Assembly: GCA_902628375.1 (NCBI GenBank)
Contig: CACOMS010000007.1
Location: forward strand, 1 to 52,840
From: an uncultured SAR86 cluster bacterium
GTDB taxonomy: Bacteria; Pseudomonadota; Gammaproteobacteria; Magnimaribacterales; Magnimaribacteraceae
Reading direction: 5' to 3'
Length of the DNA: 52,840 nt
This document shows, piece after piece, positions 17,811 through 27,740 of this stretch. The number at the start of each line of letters is the position of its first letter. Within the stretch, counting starts at the first letter, position 1. The notes under the pieces were generated by a model. That model was not told the origin of the DNA and made no database searches. It saw only the letters and a program-made list of their open reading frames with translations. A program made the position numbers and the translations under genes.

Positions 17811-18941
17811 ATGTCTAAAACTTTAGATTTAACAAAAGAACTTATATCTAAGCCTTCGGTAACTCCGAATGATATGGGGTGCCAAGATTTAATTATGCAA
17901 AGACTAAAACCTTTGGGTTTCAATATAGAAAAGATAGATTTTGGAGAAGTCTCTAATCTTTGGGCTACTGTTGGTGAAGGCAATAAAATGCTTGTCTTAT
18001 TAGGTCATACTGACGTTGTCCCAACAGGTCCGATAGAACAATGGGATTCAGATCCTTTTATTGGAACTGAAAGAGATGGCTTGCTATACGGAAGAGGTGT
18101 TGCGGACATGAAAAGTAGTGTTGCTGCTTTTATCACTGCATGCGAAGACATATCTAGCGAGAAAATCCCTTTAAAAGGCAAGTTGGGGATTATGCTTACA
18201 AGTGATGAAGAAGGTCCGGCTGAGGACGGTGTCAAAAAAGTCGTGGAAGAACTAAAAAGTAGAGGTATAAATATAGATTGGTGTCTTGTAGGAGAGCCTA
18301 CGTCTGAGGATGTGCTTGGAGATGCAATAAAAATTGGCAGAAGAGGTTCAGTAGGAGCTTCAATTACAATCAAAGGGGTCCAGGGGCATATTGCTTATCC
18401 TTCAAAAGCAGATAATCCAATACATAAATCAATGATAATAGTAAATGATATCGCTTCATTGAAATGGAAAGATAATACAGGGAAGTTTCCAGATAGTGTT
18501 TTACAAATTTCAAATCTTAACTCAGGAACGGGAGCTGAAAATGTTATTCCTGGAGAACTTAATTTTAAATTCAATGTTAGATACTCCCCTTCCATAACAG
18601 CAGAAAAGATAAAGGAAGAAGTAGAAAATATTCTTAAGTCACATGAAGTTGAATTTGAATCTGAGTGGAAGGAAAGTGGACTCCCTTTTTTGACTGAAGA
18701 GAAAGAGCTCATAGATGCAGTTACAAGCTCCATCAAAGAAGAGTTGAACCTAAAAGACGTAAAGTTATCTACAGAAGGTGGAACTTCGGATGGAAGATTT
18801 ATTGCTCCAACTGGCAGTCAAGTTGTAGAACTTGGACCCAGGAATGAATCCATTCATAAAATAAATGAATCTGTAAGAGTTAATGACCTAGATAAACTCT
18901 CTAAGTTATACAAAAGAATTATTTTAAAACTTCTTGGTTAG
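17811..18941 (+). CDS. dapE: Succinyl-diaminopimelate desuccinylase
   Basis: Hydrolyses N-succinyl-LL-diaminopimelate to LL-diaminopimelate and succinate. The 376-residue length fits the family. It is an M20 zinc enzyme: His66 and Asp68 in LLGHTDVVPTG, the bridging aspartate in GRGVADMKSS (about 99), the catalytic/metal glutamates in TSDEEGPAEDG, the substrate segment STEGGTSDGRF, and the C-terminal metal histidine in NESIHKINESV. The middle lid/dimerisation domain is present. With dapC and dapD this gives three successive steps of one pathway. Its stop lies one base from the stop of the convergent transporter gene, with no terminator visible. Confidence 0.97.
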   Translation: MSKTLDLTKELISKPSVTPNDMGCQDLIMQRLKPLGFNIEKIDFGEVSNLWATVGEGNKMLVLLGHTDVVPTGPIEQWDSDPFIGTERDGLLYGRGVADMKSSVAAFITACEDISSEKIPLKGKLGIMLTSDEEGPAEDGVKKVVEELKSRGINIDWCLVGEPTSEDVLGDAIKIGRRGSVGASITIKGVQGHIAYPSKADNPIHKSMIIVNDIASLKWKDNTGKFPDSVLQISNLNSGTGAENVIPGELNFKFNVRYSPSITAEKIKEEVENILKSHEVEFESEWKESGLPFLTEEKELIDAVTSSIKEELNLKDVKLSTEGGTSDGRFIAPTGSQVVELGPRNESIHKINESVRVNDLDKLSKLYKRIILKLLG

Positions 18942-18942
18942 T

Positions 18943-20418
18943 TTAATCTTCTAATTCTTTGCCCTTGACCACAAAGGAAAGAACAAAAAGAGCAACAGCT
19001 AAGACTAAGCAATAAATCACAAGCTGTTCAAAAACTGGGCTCATGCTTTCTAATCCAGATTCTGTTGCTTCCCCTCCTAACAAGCCAGCAAGAACTCCTC
19101 CTAAGGAAGAAGCTAAAAACCATATACCCATCATTTGGCCGGCATACCTTTTCGGAGAATATTTTGAAAAAGCTGAAAGGCCAACTGGAGATAGTGCAAG
19201 CTCACCAAAAGTGTGAATAAGATATGTTATTAGTAACCACTGAACTCCAACAGTGGATTCTGCTAGAGCCAGTTTTACCGCGAATATCATGACTATGAAA
19301 CCTATTGCCATAAATAATAACCCTATAGCAAATTTAATTGGAGTCGAAGGGTCAAGGTTTCTTTTGCCCAAGAATACCCATAAGTTTGCAAAGAAAGGAG
19401 CAAAAATTACTATGAATAAAGGATTTGCAATTTGCGTCCAACTAACTGGGACCCAATATAAATTTACATAATCTCTCGTAAAAATAGTAAATGATCCAGC
19501 TGACTGATCAAACCCTGACCAAAATGCAGCAGCTCCTAAAAATAACAACATTAACATTAATACATTCTTTTTTTCGTCCTTAGATAGATTAGCGAGGAAA
19601 AATAAGTAAAAGAAATAAATAGCCGAAATTGCTATCAAAAAGTCCCTGAATCTTTCGGCAAAAAATACTGGGTCAACAGACCATAAGCCCATTAAGCCAG
19701 TTATAACTATCAGAGCAACAATTGAAGAAACAGAAAGAGTAATATTTTTATAGAAGCTTCTTTTCTTTTCTTCCATTGAAATAGGTTCCAAACCAGCTGA
19801 ACCTAAGAATTTTTTAAAATATATGAATTGGATAACACCTGCCAACATTCCAATACCTGCAGCTCCAAAACCCCAGTGCCAGCCTATCTTTTCACCTAAC
19901 CACCCACAAACAAAAAAACCAAGCATACTTCCTATATTTATAGACATATAGAATATTGTGTACCCTGCATCTCTCCTGGAGTCATTTGATTGATAAAGCT
20001 GCCCTACTATTGTAGATATATTCGGTTTTAAAAGACCCGTTCCAACGGCAACAAATACGAGCCCAAGTATGAAAGTTTGCTCTAAGGGTATTGCTAAAGT
20101 GAAATGACCTAAGGTTATTATCAAAGCTCCAATCATTACAGCTCTTTGGTAACCTAATAAGTTATCTGCAAGCCATCCACCAGGGACAGCTAAGAAATAT
20201 ACCATTCCGGCATAGATACCATATATAGCGTTAGCCTGAACATTAGACCACTCCATTCCAGGATTACCTGCCACACCTATAGTCATGTAAAGAACCAACA
20301 GCCCTCGCATACCGTAATAAGACATTCTTTCCCACATTTCGGTAAAGAAAAGAGTCATTAGTCCTTTAGGGTGACCAAAGAAACTTGTGTCTTGATATTC
20401 TTGTGCTGATTGATTCAT
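18943..20418 (-). CDS. Proton-dependent oligopeptide transporter (POT/PTR2 family)
   Basis: An MFS-type di/tripeptide-proton symporter of 491 residues with about 12-14 hydrophobic segments. The N-terminus carries the family signature FFTEMWERMSYYGMRGLL, including the E-x-x-E-R motif needed for proton coupling in studied members. Other family features are PGGWLADNLLGYQRAVMIG in the first half and the FGELALSPVGLSAFSK segment in the second. Which peptides are carried cannot be told from sequence. It is a single-gene unit divergent from the RDD gene by 47 bases and ends one base from dapE. Confidence 0.93.
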   Translation of the reverse strand: MNQSAQEYQDTSFFGHPKGLMTLFFTEMWERMSYYGMRGLLVLYMTIGVAGNPGMEWSNVQANAIYGIYAGMVYFLAVPGGWLADNLLGYQRAVMIGALIITLGHFTLAIPLEQTFILGLVFVAVGTGLLKPNISTIVGQLYQSNDSRRDAGYTIFYMSINIGSMLGFFVCGWLGEKIGWHWGFGAAGIGMLAGVIQFIYFKKFLGSAGLEPISMEEKKRSFYKNITLSVSSIVALIVITGLMGLWSVDPVFFAERFRDFLIAISAIYFFYLFFLANLSKDEKKNVLMLMLLFLGAAAFWSGFDQSAGSFTIFTRDYVNLYWVPVSWTQIANPLFIVIFAPFFANLWVFLGKRNLDPSTPIKFAIGLLFMAIGFIVMIFAVKLALAESTVGVQWLLITYLIHTFGELALSPVGLSAFSKYSPKRYAGQMMGIWFLASSLGGVLAGLLGGEATESGLESMSPVFEQLVIYCLVLAVALFVLSFVVKGKELED

Positions 20419-20465
20419 ACAATTAGCTATAGAATAATGATATTAAAAAAAAAGACCATAGTTTT

Positions 20466-20888
20466 ATGAAATATGCAGGCTTCTTTAGAAGAATTTTTTC
20501 CTTGGTTTATGACAGCTTTTTAGTTTTAGGGATTATTTTAGTTTTTACTTTTGGGTTAGTTTTTCTCCACGGAGGTTATGAGAAAATGGGAATCGTAGGG
20601 CAAATCTTACAATTGTTTATAATCTTACTAAGTGGACCTTGTTATTACATTTACTTCTGGTTGAAGAACAAAGGTCAAACAACTGGCATGCAAGCTTGGA
20701 AGATCCAACTTGTATCTCACGATGATAAACCAATCAAAATAAAACAAGCTTTTATAAGATGCATAAGCTCCATATTTACAGGACTTTTGTTTGGGCTAGG
20801 TTACTTCTCAATATTTTGGTCCAAAGATAAAATTTCATGGTCAGATAGAATTTCTAATACAAGAATAGTAAATAAGAAGCTTACTTAA
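20466..20888 (+). CDS. RDD family membrane protein
   Basis: 140 residues with three to four hydrophobic segments and the RDD-domain pattern: FFRRIFSLVYDSFLVLG at the start, GQTTGMQAWKIQLVS in the middle, and WSDRISNTRIV at the end. Members are small inner-membrane proteins of unproven role; some have been linked to cation/proton exchange. RDD genes often neighbour lptG in gammaproteobacteria, and here it converges on lptG with an 8-base overlap. No ribosome binding site is obvious before the ATG at 20466. Confidence 0.85.
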   Translation: MKYAGFFRRIFSLVYDSFLVLGIILVFTFGLVFLHGGYEKMGIVGQILQLFIILLSGPCYYIYFWLKNKGQTTGMQAWKIQLVSHDDKPIKIKQAFIRCISSIFTGLLFGLGYFSIFWSKDKISWSDRISNTRIVNKKLT

Positions 20889-21933
20889 GGCGTCTCAAGC
20901 TGATGAGGCCGAATACAGATACCACGAGAGCAGGAAGCAAAACAGCTAAAAATACTGATGTTCCAGTTACTATGGAAATACTTCCTAGAAGTTTATTGGA
21001 CAGATCAAAACAAAATGCAACTACTAAAGATACTATAATTCTCTGACTAGATTTCTGATCTCTCATAGGTCCAAAAATAAATGATAAGGACAATAACAGT
21101 AGTGAAAAGGTAATGAATGGTTGGAGAATTTTTTTCCAATATTCTAGTGATAATGATCTTTTTCTAAAGCCTTCATTTGATGTTTTGATTAGTAGACTGA
21201 GGTCAGATAAAGAAAGGTATTTTGGATCAAGCACTGTTTTAATTCCCTGCACTCCTTTGCTAATAGATATTTTTTCTGAAGGTGTGGTTAAAATATTATC
21301 GTTGATAGTCTTTGTTGATGGTTTAGATAAAATCCAGTTGTCCTTTTCTGCAACAGCAGTATCTGATTTTATTAAATTCAATGGTTTAAAATTTTTATCG
21401 TGTTGAATAAATTTAATGTTTTTTATTGTTTCCTTATCTGGGGCATATTGGAAATATAAAAATCCTTCAGGGTTATTCATCCAATACCCTTCCTCAGAAG
21501 CTAATTCTTGTTTCTTCTCAGCTCTTCCTTCTATGGCAGATTGAGATATATTAGGTATATAGTATTCAGAGGCCAAAAGACCTAAAAACATAAGAATTAT
21601 GAGAGGTCGAAATGCTGCTATGCCTATTAAAAGATAGGATTTTCCTAAAACCCTAGCTCCTATCATTTCTCCACTGTCTACTAGAGACCCTAAACCAACC
21701 ACCATGCCTATTAGACAAAAATAAGGCAGAAGATCATAAAGACGAAAAGGCATACTAGAAAAACAGTAAAATAGAGCATTGCTTAAAGAATAATTATCAT
21801 CTATATCCTGAAATTCATTTAGAAGCTGAAAGAAGAAATCTAGAAATCCTATAACTAAAAATACTACAAATAAACTAATTGCTACCTGAGTACTAATCAG
21901 CCTATCTAGCTTATCTCCAAGAATTATATTCAT
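20881..21933 (-). CDS. lptG: LPS export ABC transporter permease LptG
   Basis: One of the two permeases of the LptB2FG transporter that extracts lipopolysaccharide from the inner membrane and passes it to LptC. 350 residues from the ATG at 21933, close to E. coli (360). There are six predicted membrane helices, three on each side of a periplasmic beta-jellyroll domain (about 125-250). The N-terminus (ILGDKLDRLISTQVAISLF) and the SMPFRLYDLLPYFCLIG segment, with the coupling-helix glycine and glutamate (SGEMIGARVLG), are typical. An in-frame TTG at 21942 is less likely because the ATG overlaps the lptF stop by exactly 4 bases (ATGA). Confidence 0.95.
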   Translation of the reverse strand: MNIILGDKLDRLISTQVAISLFVVFLVIGFLDFFFQLLNEFQDIDDNYSLSNALFYCFSSMPFRLYDLLPYFCLIGMVVGLGSLVDSGEMIGARVLGKSYLLIGIAAFRPLIILMFLGLLASEYYIPNISQSAIEGRAEKKQELASEEGYWMNNPEGFLYFQYAPDKETIKNIKFIQHDKNFKPLNLIKSDTAVAEKDNWILSKPSTKTINDNILTTPSEKISISKGVQGIKTVLDPKYLSLSDLSLLIKTSNEGFRKRSLSLEYWKKILQPFITFSLLLLSLSFIFGPMRDQKSSQRIIVSLVVAFCFDLSNKLLGSISIVTGTSVFLAVLLPALVVSVFGLISLRRLK

Positions 21934-22889
21934 GTGTACCAAGCCCTTTTTTTAATAAATAAATATATAGCTAAGAGCAAAAAAGGAATATGTATATACC
22001 AGCTAGCTAGATTCTCTTGGGACTCTTTAGTAAAAAGAAATAGGCCAAAGTAAATAATGTATATGATGAGTGAAGGTATAAGGTTCTTGTACCTACTTTC
22101 TCTGGGCTGTATCTCAGAGAGTAACAAAGCAATAACTCCAGAGATCATTAAAAATAATAAAAGCTCCCAGCTTGTTCTAAATTCAAAAGATTCTTGAGCC
22201 TCTACTGAAATATCTGAAAAGCTTAAATAAAGCTCATCAAAACTTAACCTTTGAGATGAACTTTCATTTTCAGAAAAGGAAGTTCCATTAATAAGCTTCA
22301 GTTGTTGTGCATTAATTTCTCCTTTCTCAGCAAAGATTATTGTTTCCTCGGTTTCCTTAGTAGAAATATGTATAAATAAATTACTCATATTTTTATTGTC
22401 TTTATCGTTTACATAAAAAAGAGTATCTTCTTGAACCTTCGTAAAGTACCCAGGGCGGATTAGATTTATCTTTTGGTATAAATTCTTTTCAGCTTTAATT
22501 TCAAGGAGTTGCTTATTCGCTAATGGAGACAAAAGATAATTAATAGACAAAAGGATAAGTCCCAAAAGGAGACCTATAGAAACCAGTATCTTAGAAATAT
22601 TTAAAGTTGATAGGCCATTCTGCTGGAAAATCACATATTCTCCTTCCGAATACAACCTGCCAATAACTAAAAGTATTGCTATGAAAAAGCTAAAGGGAAT
22701 AATTATTTCTAAGAACTCTGGTATTCTAAGTAAAATTAACCAAATTACAGCTTCACTATCTAAATTACCTTTAACTACTTCCTCTAAATATTGAATGGAT
22801 CTTGAAGAAAATGTGATGAAAAGAAAAATTAAACTTACAGACAAAGTATGTGAGAAAATATCCTTAACTAAATAACGAACTAAAATCAT
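21930..22889 (-). CDS. lptF: LPS export ABC transporter permease LptF
   Basis: Partner of LptG in lipopolysaccharide extraction. It begins MILVRYLVKDIFSHTLSVSL, like E. coli LptF, and has the coupling segment GRLYSEGEYVIFQQNGLS after the second helix. At 319 residues it is clearly shorter than E. coli LptF (366). The six hydrophobic segments are present, so the reduction appears to be in the periplasmic domain (about 130-230). It stands divergent from pepA with a 106-base gap, the same arrangement as in E. coli. Confidence 0.94.
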   Translation of the reverse strand: MILVRYLVKDIFSHTLSVSLIFLFITFSSRSIQYLEEVVKGNLDSEAVIWLILLRIPEFLEIIIPFSFFIAILLVIGRLYSEGEYVIFQQNGLSTLNISKILVSIGLLLGLILLSINYLLSPLANKQLLEIKAEKNLYQKINLIRPGYFTKVQEDTLFYVNDKDNKNMSNLFIHISTKETEETIIFAEKGEINAQQLKLINGTSFSENESSSQRLSFDELYLSFSDISVEAQESFEFRTSWELLLFLMISGVIALLLSEIQPRESRYKNLIPSLIIYIIYFGLFLFTKESQENLASWYIHIPFLLLAIYLFIKKRAWYT

Positions 22890-22995
22890 AATCTTATAAT
22901 TAAATACATTGTCCTATTGAAATAATAATTCGACAAGAAAAGAGTACATAGGTTCTTCATTAAACATATAAAATACCTATATAAAGGAGAAAAAA

Positions 22996-24501
22996 GTGAA
23001 AAAAAGACTAACCATAACAATTAATAAATTAAATCCTTCCGAGTTAAGTAAAGTAAACACTGACTGCTTGGTTTTAGGTCTTAATTCAGATAAGACTCTA
23101 AATAAGTATGCAAATGAACTAAACAAAGTTTCTGGAGGTTCAATAAAGAAATTACAAAATAAGCAATTTCTTAAAAGCGATATAGGTGCTACTGGAAATT
23201 TAGCTGCACCTCAAGGTATTAAATCTGATCTTGTTTACCTAATTGGAATAGGAAAAACAAAAGATAAGTTATCTATGGAAAAAGCAAAGTCTATTTTATC
23301 TTCTATGGTTAATTCCATTCTTGGAACTAAAGCTAAAAGTGCCTCTATAGTTTTACCTGATATATCGATTGATGGACAGGATAAAAACTGGCTAATTCAA
23401 CAGTTGTCTTTTTTAGCAGAGAATCAAAGCTACACCTATGATGCAAAAATAAATAAAAAGGATAAAAAAGTTATTACACTTAAAAAGCTAAACGTCTTTA
23501 TTAGCTCCTCACCTTCTTCTGCAAATAGAAAGAGCTTAAAGATAGGTCAAGCAATAGGGAGAGGATCAAACACAGCAAAAGATTTTGGTAACCTGCCTGG
23601 GAATATATGCACTCCTTCTTACCTAGGAACTCAATCAAAAGCTGCTGCAAAAAAATATAAGAATCTTAAATGCAAAGTGCTAGGTGAAAAAGAAATGGAA
23701 AAACTCGGTATGCATTGTCTTCTTTCAGTTGGAAATGGAAGTGCACAAGAATCTAAATTAGTAATTTTAGAATACTCTGGAGGAAAAAAAGGAGATCAAC
23801 CACATGTTTTAGTTGGTAAAGGTATTACTTTTGATACGGGAGGAATAAGCCTTAAACCAGGTGCAGCAATGGATGAAATGAAATTTGATATGTGCGGAGC
23901 CGCAAGTGTTATATCGACAATACAAGTAATGGCAGAATTAAAAATACCTCTAAATGTTGTTGCAGTTGTTGCGAGTGCAGAGAACATGCCTGGAAGTAAA
24001 GCTACTAAACCAGGAGATGTTGTAAAAACTCTTTCTGGACAAACTGTTGAAATATTAAATACAGATGCAGAAGGTAGATTAGTTTTGGCTGACGCATTAA
24101 CTTACATAAAAAGATTTAATCCTAAAACAGTTACTGATGTTGCGACCCTAACAGGTGCATGCATTATTGCTCTTGGTCATGCCACTTCAGGTCTTATGAG
24201 TAATAATGATAGGCATGCCAATGATTTGTATGAAGCAGGCTTAAAATCACAAGACAAAGCATGGAGACTGCCTATCTGGGACATCTATCAGAAAGATTTA
24301 AATAGCAATTTTGCTGATATAGCAAACATAGGAGGTAGAGCTGGAACAATTACAGCTGCATGTTTCTTGTCTAGATTTACTAAGGATTATGAATGGGCTC
24401 ATTTAGATGTTGCAGGAACGGCTCATGTTGGAGGTCTAGCAAAAGGTGCTTCTGGAAGACCAGTTCCTTTACTAAGTCAATTTCTAATAGATAAAGCATA
24501 A
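22996..24501 (+). CDS. pepA: Leucyl aminopeptidase PepA
   Basis: A cytosolic M17 aminopeptidase with two zinc or manganese ions. In E. coli it is also a DNA-binding protein that acts in Xer recombination and represses carAB. 501 residues (503 in E. coli). The C-terminal catalytic domain has the first metal lysine/aspartate in VGKGITFDTGGISLKPG and the family signature NTDAEGRL at 355-362. The N-terminal domain, which binds DNA in E. coli, is present but diverged and lysine-rich. Translation starts at GTG 22996, backed by an AAGGAG site 6-7 bases upstream. A 6-bp inverted repeat (ATAGGT/ACCTAT, 22948-22980) lies before it; its meaning is unknown. Confidence 0.97.
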   Translation: MKKRLTITINKLNPSELSKVNTDCLVLGLNSDKTLNKYANELNKVSGGSIKKLQNKQFLKSDIGATGNLAAPQGIKSDLVYLIGIGKTKDKLSMEKAKSILSSMVNSILGTKAKSASIVLPDISIDGQDKNWLIQQLSFLAENQSYTYDAKINKKDKKVITLKKLNVFISSSPSSANRKSLKIGQAIGRGSNTAKDFGNLPGNICTPSYLGTQSKAAAKKYKNLKCKVLGEKEMEKLGMHCLLSVGNGSAQESKLVILEYSGGKKGDQPHVLVGKGITFDTGGISLKPGAAMDEMKFDMCGAASVISTIQVMAELKIPLNVVAVVASAENMPGSKATKPGDVVKTLSGQTVEILNTDAEGRLVLADALTYIKRFNPKTVTDVATLTGACIIALGHATSGLMSNNDRHANDLYEAGLKSQDKAWRLPIWDIYQKDLNSNFADIANIGGRAGTITAACFLSRFTKDYEWAHLDVAGTAHVGGLAKGASGRPVPLLSQFLIDKA

Positions 24502-24503
24502 TT

Positions 24504-24938
24504 ATGTTGGATGTAAAGTTTCTAGCTGCAGGTTCTAATGCAGAGGAAGCCATGTCCTTCATTTGTAAACTTTCGTTCAACCTAATTAATGAAAGTAAAG
24601 GGAAACAAAAAATAGATATTAGATGTCAAAATATAGATGAAGCAATAAAATTAGATTCTGAACTATGGATCAACCCTAAGGATTCCTTTATGCCACATAA
24701 CCTCTCAAATAATAGGTCTGAAGAGGATATTATTGAAATAGGATATCCGGGTACTAAATTCTCCAAAAACAATAATAAGATTCTTATTAATTTTAGCCCT
24801 TCCCTTCCTAACCAACTCACCAACTATAGCGACTATCTGCAAATTGTGGTTGAAGATAATTCAGTGTACAGAGAGGAAGTTGCAAAAACTTGGAAGGAAT
24901 GTAAAACAATGAGTCTAGATCCTAAATTTATTAAATGA
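24504..24938 (+). CDS. holC: DNA polymerase III chi subunit
   Basis: Chi links the clamp loader (through psi) to single-stranded DNA-binding protein. The 144-residue product has the family outline: a start of the form VKFLAAGSNAEEAMSFICKL, a middle LWINPKDSFMPHNL (family form LW...FLPH), and the strand KILINFSP. It is diverged, but its position between pepA and valS is the conserved one. It starts 2 bases after pepA and overlaps valS by 4 bases (ATGA). A candidate psi gene (holD) lies at 32691-33092. Confidence 0.9.
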   Translation: MLDVKFLAAGSNAEEAMSFICKLSFNLINESKGKQKIDIRCQNIDEAIKLDSELWINPKDSFMPHNLSNNRSEEDIIEIGYPGTKFSKNNNKILINFSPSLPNQLTNYSDYLQIVVEDNSVYREEVAKTWKECKTMSLDPKFIK

Positions 24939-27697
24939 ATAAGAATTTTGATCCGAGTGAAATAGAGACTAAGTGGTATAAATTCTGGGAGGAATCAGGC
25001 TTCTTTGAAGCCAAGCCTGAATCAAATAAAGATACTTTTTGTATCATGATTCCTCCTCCTAATGTAACTGGTACTCTACATATGGGTCATGGGTTCCAAA
25101 ATGCCCTAATTGATACTCTTATAAGATTCAAGAGAATGAATGGTTACGATGCTCTTTGGCAAGTTGGAACTGATCATGCAGGAATAGCAACTCAAATGGT
25201 AGTTGAAAGACAACTTGAATCAGAAGGTATAACTAAAGAAGATCTAGGAAGAGAAGAATTTATCAAAAGAGTATGGGATTGGAAAGAATCTTCTGGAAAT
25301 ACAATAACTAAACAAATAAGAAGATTAGGTTCATCAGTTGATTGGTCTCGTGAAGCTTTCACAATGAGCCCAGATATGAGTCAAGCCGTTCTAGAAGTTT
25401 TTATAAAGCTTTATAAAGAAGACCTGATTTACCAAGGAGAGCGTCTGGTTAACTGGGATGTGGAGCTTCAAACAACACTTTCAGATCTAGAAGTAGACAA
25501 TACGGAAGAAAATGGGAGTTTATGGCATCTTAAATATCAAATTACTAACGAAAGTAAATATCTAATAGTAGCCACCACCAGACCAGAAACAATGCTAGGT
25601 GATACAGCTGTGGCAGTAAATCCTGAAGATGATAGGTATAAAAAATATATAGGAAAGTCTATAACTCTACCTATAACCAATAGACAAGTTCCTATAATTG
25701 CAGATGAATATGTAGATGAAGAGTTTGGAACTGGGTGCGTAAAAATTACACCTGCACATGATTTCAATGATTTTGAGATAGGAAAAAGACATGGTCTTGA
25801 AATAATTAATATTCTTAATAAAGACGGAACTTTGAATGAAGAAGTTCCAAAATCATTCATTGGTCTTGATAGAAGTTCTGCAAGAAAAAAAGTTTTATCA
25901 GAACTAGAAAAATTGAATTTATTAGAAAAAACAGAACCTTACAAGGTAACAATTCCAAGAGGAGATAGGAGCGGATCCATACTCGAACCTTTTTTAACCA
26001 AGCAATGGTTTATGGATGTTAATGAGATATCAAAGAAAGCAATTGATGTCGTAAAATCAGAAGAAAGCACCTTCCACCCCAAGAACTATGAGAATACTTA
26101 TTTTGCTTGGATGAAAGAAATTAGAGATTGGTGCATTAGTAGGCAGTTATGGTGGGGTCATCAAATCCCGGCTTGGTATGACAAGGATGGAAAAGTATAT
26201 GTTGGTAGTTCTGAAGAAGAAATAAGAAAAGAAAATAACCTAGATGAGCAAGTTAAGTTAAAACGTGATGAGGATGTATTAGACACTTGGTTTTCGTCTG
26301 CATTATGGACATTTTCTACCCTAGGATGGCCAAAAAGTAGGAAACTGCTTGATCGCTATCATCCCACTGATGTTTTAGTGACTGGATATGACATTATCTC
26401 CTTATGGGTCTCAAGAATGCTTATGATGACAACTCACTTCATTAATGAAGTGCCCTTCAGAAAGATCTTTGTGCACGGTCTAATAAATGACTCTAGTGGA
26501 CAAAAAATGTCTAAATCTAAAGGAAATATAATCGACCCTCTCGATATCATAGATGGAATTGACTTAAAGAGTCTTATTGAGAAGAGAATATCGGGTTTGA
26601 TGCAGCCAAAAATGGAGGAAAAAATAAAGAACCAGACAATTAAAGAATTTCCTGAAGGAATTAAACCTTATGGAACAGATGCATTGAGATTGACATTCTG
26701 TTCCTTAGCTTCTGGAAGCAGAGAAGTTCGGTTCGATTTTAAGAGAGTTGAAGGATATAGAAATTTCTGTAATAAACTTTGGAATGCATCAAGGTTTATC
26801 CAAATGCAATTAGATAATTTTGAAAACTTTGAAAGGACAAAGCCTTCTGGAATTTTAGACGATTGGATTAATGCAAGAATGGATATTGCTATAGAAAAAA
26901 CAAATAATGCTTTGAGTGACTATAGATTTGATCTAGCGACTCAATCAATTTATGAATTTATTTGGTATGAACTTTGTGATTGGTATATAGAATTTTGTAA
27001 GATCAATTTAAACTCTCAAAGTTTAGAGGCATCAGAAAAAAATCTTTTGTTAAATTCAATGATTGAAATTCTCGAAAAAACATTACGTCTTTCTCATCCT
27101 TTTATGCCTTTTATTACTGAAGAAATTTGGCAAAACTTTAAAGATTTACATCAATCAAAAAATGAGAGTGTTGCTATTTCATCTTTTCCTCAGAAAAAAG
27201 AGAAGTATGGTTCAAAAAATGCAGATGACATTGAATGGGTTAAACAATTTATATCAGGGGTAAGAAATATAAAAGGAGAAATGAAAATTTCTCCTTCGAA
27301 GACAATAACCTCAATTATTCAGTCTGCAAATGAAGAAGATAAAAGAAAAGTAAAAAAGCATAAAGAATTATTATTCGAATTATTAAAAATAAAAGAACTT
27401 AACTTTATTGATGAAAAAAATGCACCACCTTCTGCAATATTCACTTTGGGAGGAATGAAAATATTAATACCGCTTGAAGGTCTAATTGAGCCTGATAAGG
27501 AAATAACAAGAATAGATAAATTGATAAATAAGCTTCAAACTGAATTAAACTCAATAACCTCTAAACTTAATAATGATAATTTTATCGAAAATGCACCTCA
27601 AGAATTAGTTAATCAACAACGAGATAGATCAAATTATTTATCTAATGAAATCAATAACTTAGAGATACAACATAAAGAAATAAATAAGCTAATTTAA
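24935..27697 (+). CDS. valS: Valyl-tRNA synthetase
   Basis: Class Ia synthetase charging tRNA-Val. 920 residues (951 in E. coli). The HIGH motif appears as HMGH (49-52) in PPPNVTGTLHMGHG and KMSKS at 524-528. The CP1 editing domain that clears mischarged threonine has TTRPETMLGDTAVAVNP and the GTGCVKITPAHD segment. The C-terminus has the anticodon-binding helical domain and a terminal coiled coil (about 855-920) typical of ValRS. It is translationally coupled to holC. The unit probably ends here or continues into the cold-shock-domain gene 43 bases on, which has its own promoter-like -10. Confidence 0.98.
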   Translation: MNKNFDPSEIETKWYKFWEESGFFEAKPESNKDTFCIMIPPPNVTGTLHMGHGFQNALIDTLIRFKRMNGYDALWQVGTDHAGIATQMVVERQLESEGITKEDLGREEFIKRVWDWKESSGNTITKQIRRLGSSVDWSREAFTMSPDMSQAVLEVFIKLYKEDLIYQGERLVNWDVELQTTLSDLEVDNTEENGSLWHLKYQITNESKYLIVATTRPETMLGDTAVAVNPEDDRYKKYIGKSITLPITNRQVPIIADEYVDEEFGTGCVKITPAHDFNDFEIGKRHGLEIINILNKDGTLNEEVPKSFIGLDRSSARKKVLSELEKLNLLEKTEPYKVTIPRGDRSGSILEPFLTKQWFMDVNEISKKAIDVVKSEESTFHPKNYENTYFAWMKEIRDWCISRQLWWGHQIPAWYDKDGKVYVGSSEEEIRKENNLDEQVKLKRDEDVLDTWFSSALWTFSTLGWPKSRKLLDRYHPTDVLVTGYDIISLWVSRMLMMTTHFINEVPFRKIFVHGLINDSSGQKMSKSKGNIIDPLDIIDGIDLKSLIEKRISGLMQPKMEEKIKNQTIKEFPEGIKPYGTDALRLTFCSLASGSREVRFDFKRVEGYRNFCNKLWNASRFIQMQLDNFENFERTKPSGILDDWINARMDIAIEKTNNALSDYRFDLATQSIYEFIWYELCDWYIEFCKINLNSQSLEASEKNLLLNSMIEILEKTLRLSHPFMPFITEEIWQNFKDLHQSKNESVAISSFPQKKEKYGSKNADDIEWVKQFISGVRNIKGEMKISPSKTITSIIQSANEEDKRKVKKHKELLFELLKIKELNFIDEKNAPPSAIFTLGGMKILIPLEGLIEPDKEITRIDKLINKLQTELNSITSKLNNDNFIENAPQELVNQQRDRSNYLSNEINNLEIQHKEINKLI

Positions 27698-27716
27698 GCT
27701 TCCCAATCCCTAGCTC

Positions 27717-27725
27717 TGCTATAAT
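27717..27725 (+). promoter_or_regulatory. Extended -10 promoter element before the cold-shock-domain gene
   Basis: TGCTATAAT is a perfect extended -10 in the 43-base gap after valS. No good -35 is visible, as is usual for extended -10 promoters. The predicted start (about 27732) would fall within the AAGG (27730-27733) that would act as ribosome binding site for the ATG at 27741, so the exact start needs mapping. Confidence 0.5.
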
Positions 27726-27740
27726 ATTTAAGGTTTTATT

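Noticed and set aside
18005-18373. A 122-codon open frame antisense to dapE
   Set aside because: It lies wholly within dapE, which has complete family motifs; the antisense product has no recognisable pattern and is Ser/Pro/Ile-rich, as shadows of this AT-rich coding DNA are.
22948-22980. ATAGGT/ACCTAT inverted repeat before pepA as an operator or terminator
   Set aside because: The arms are only 6 bp with a 21-base spacer in AT-rich DNA, so chance is likely.
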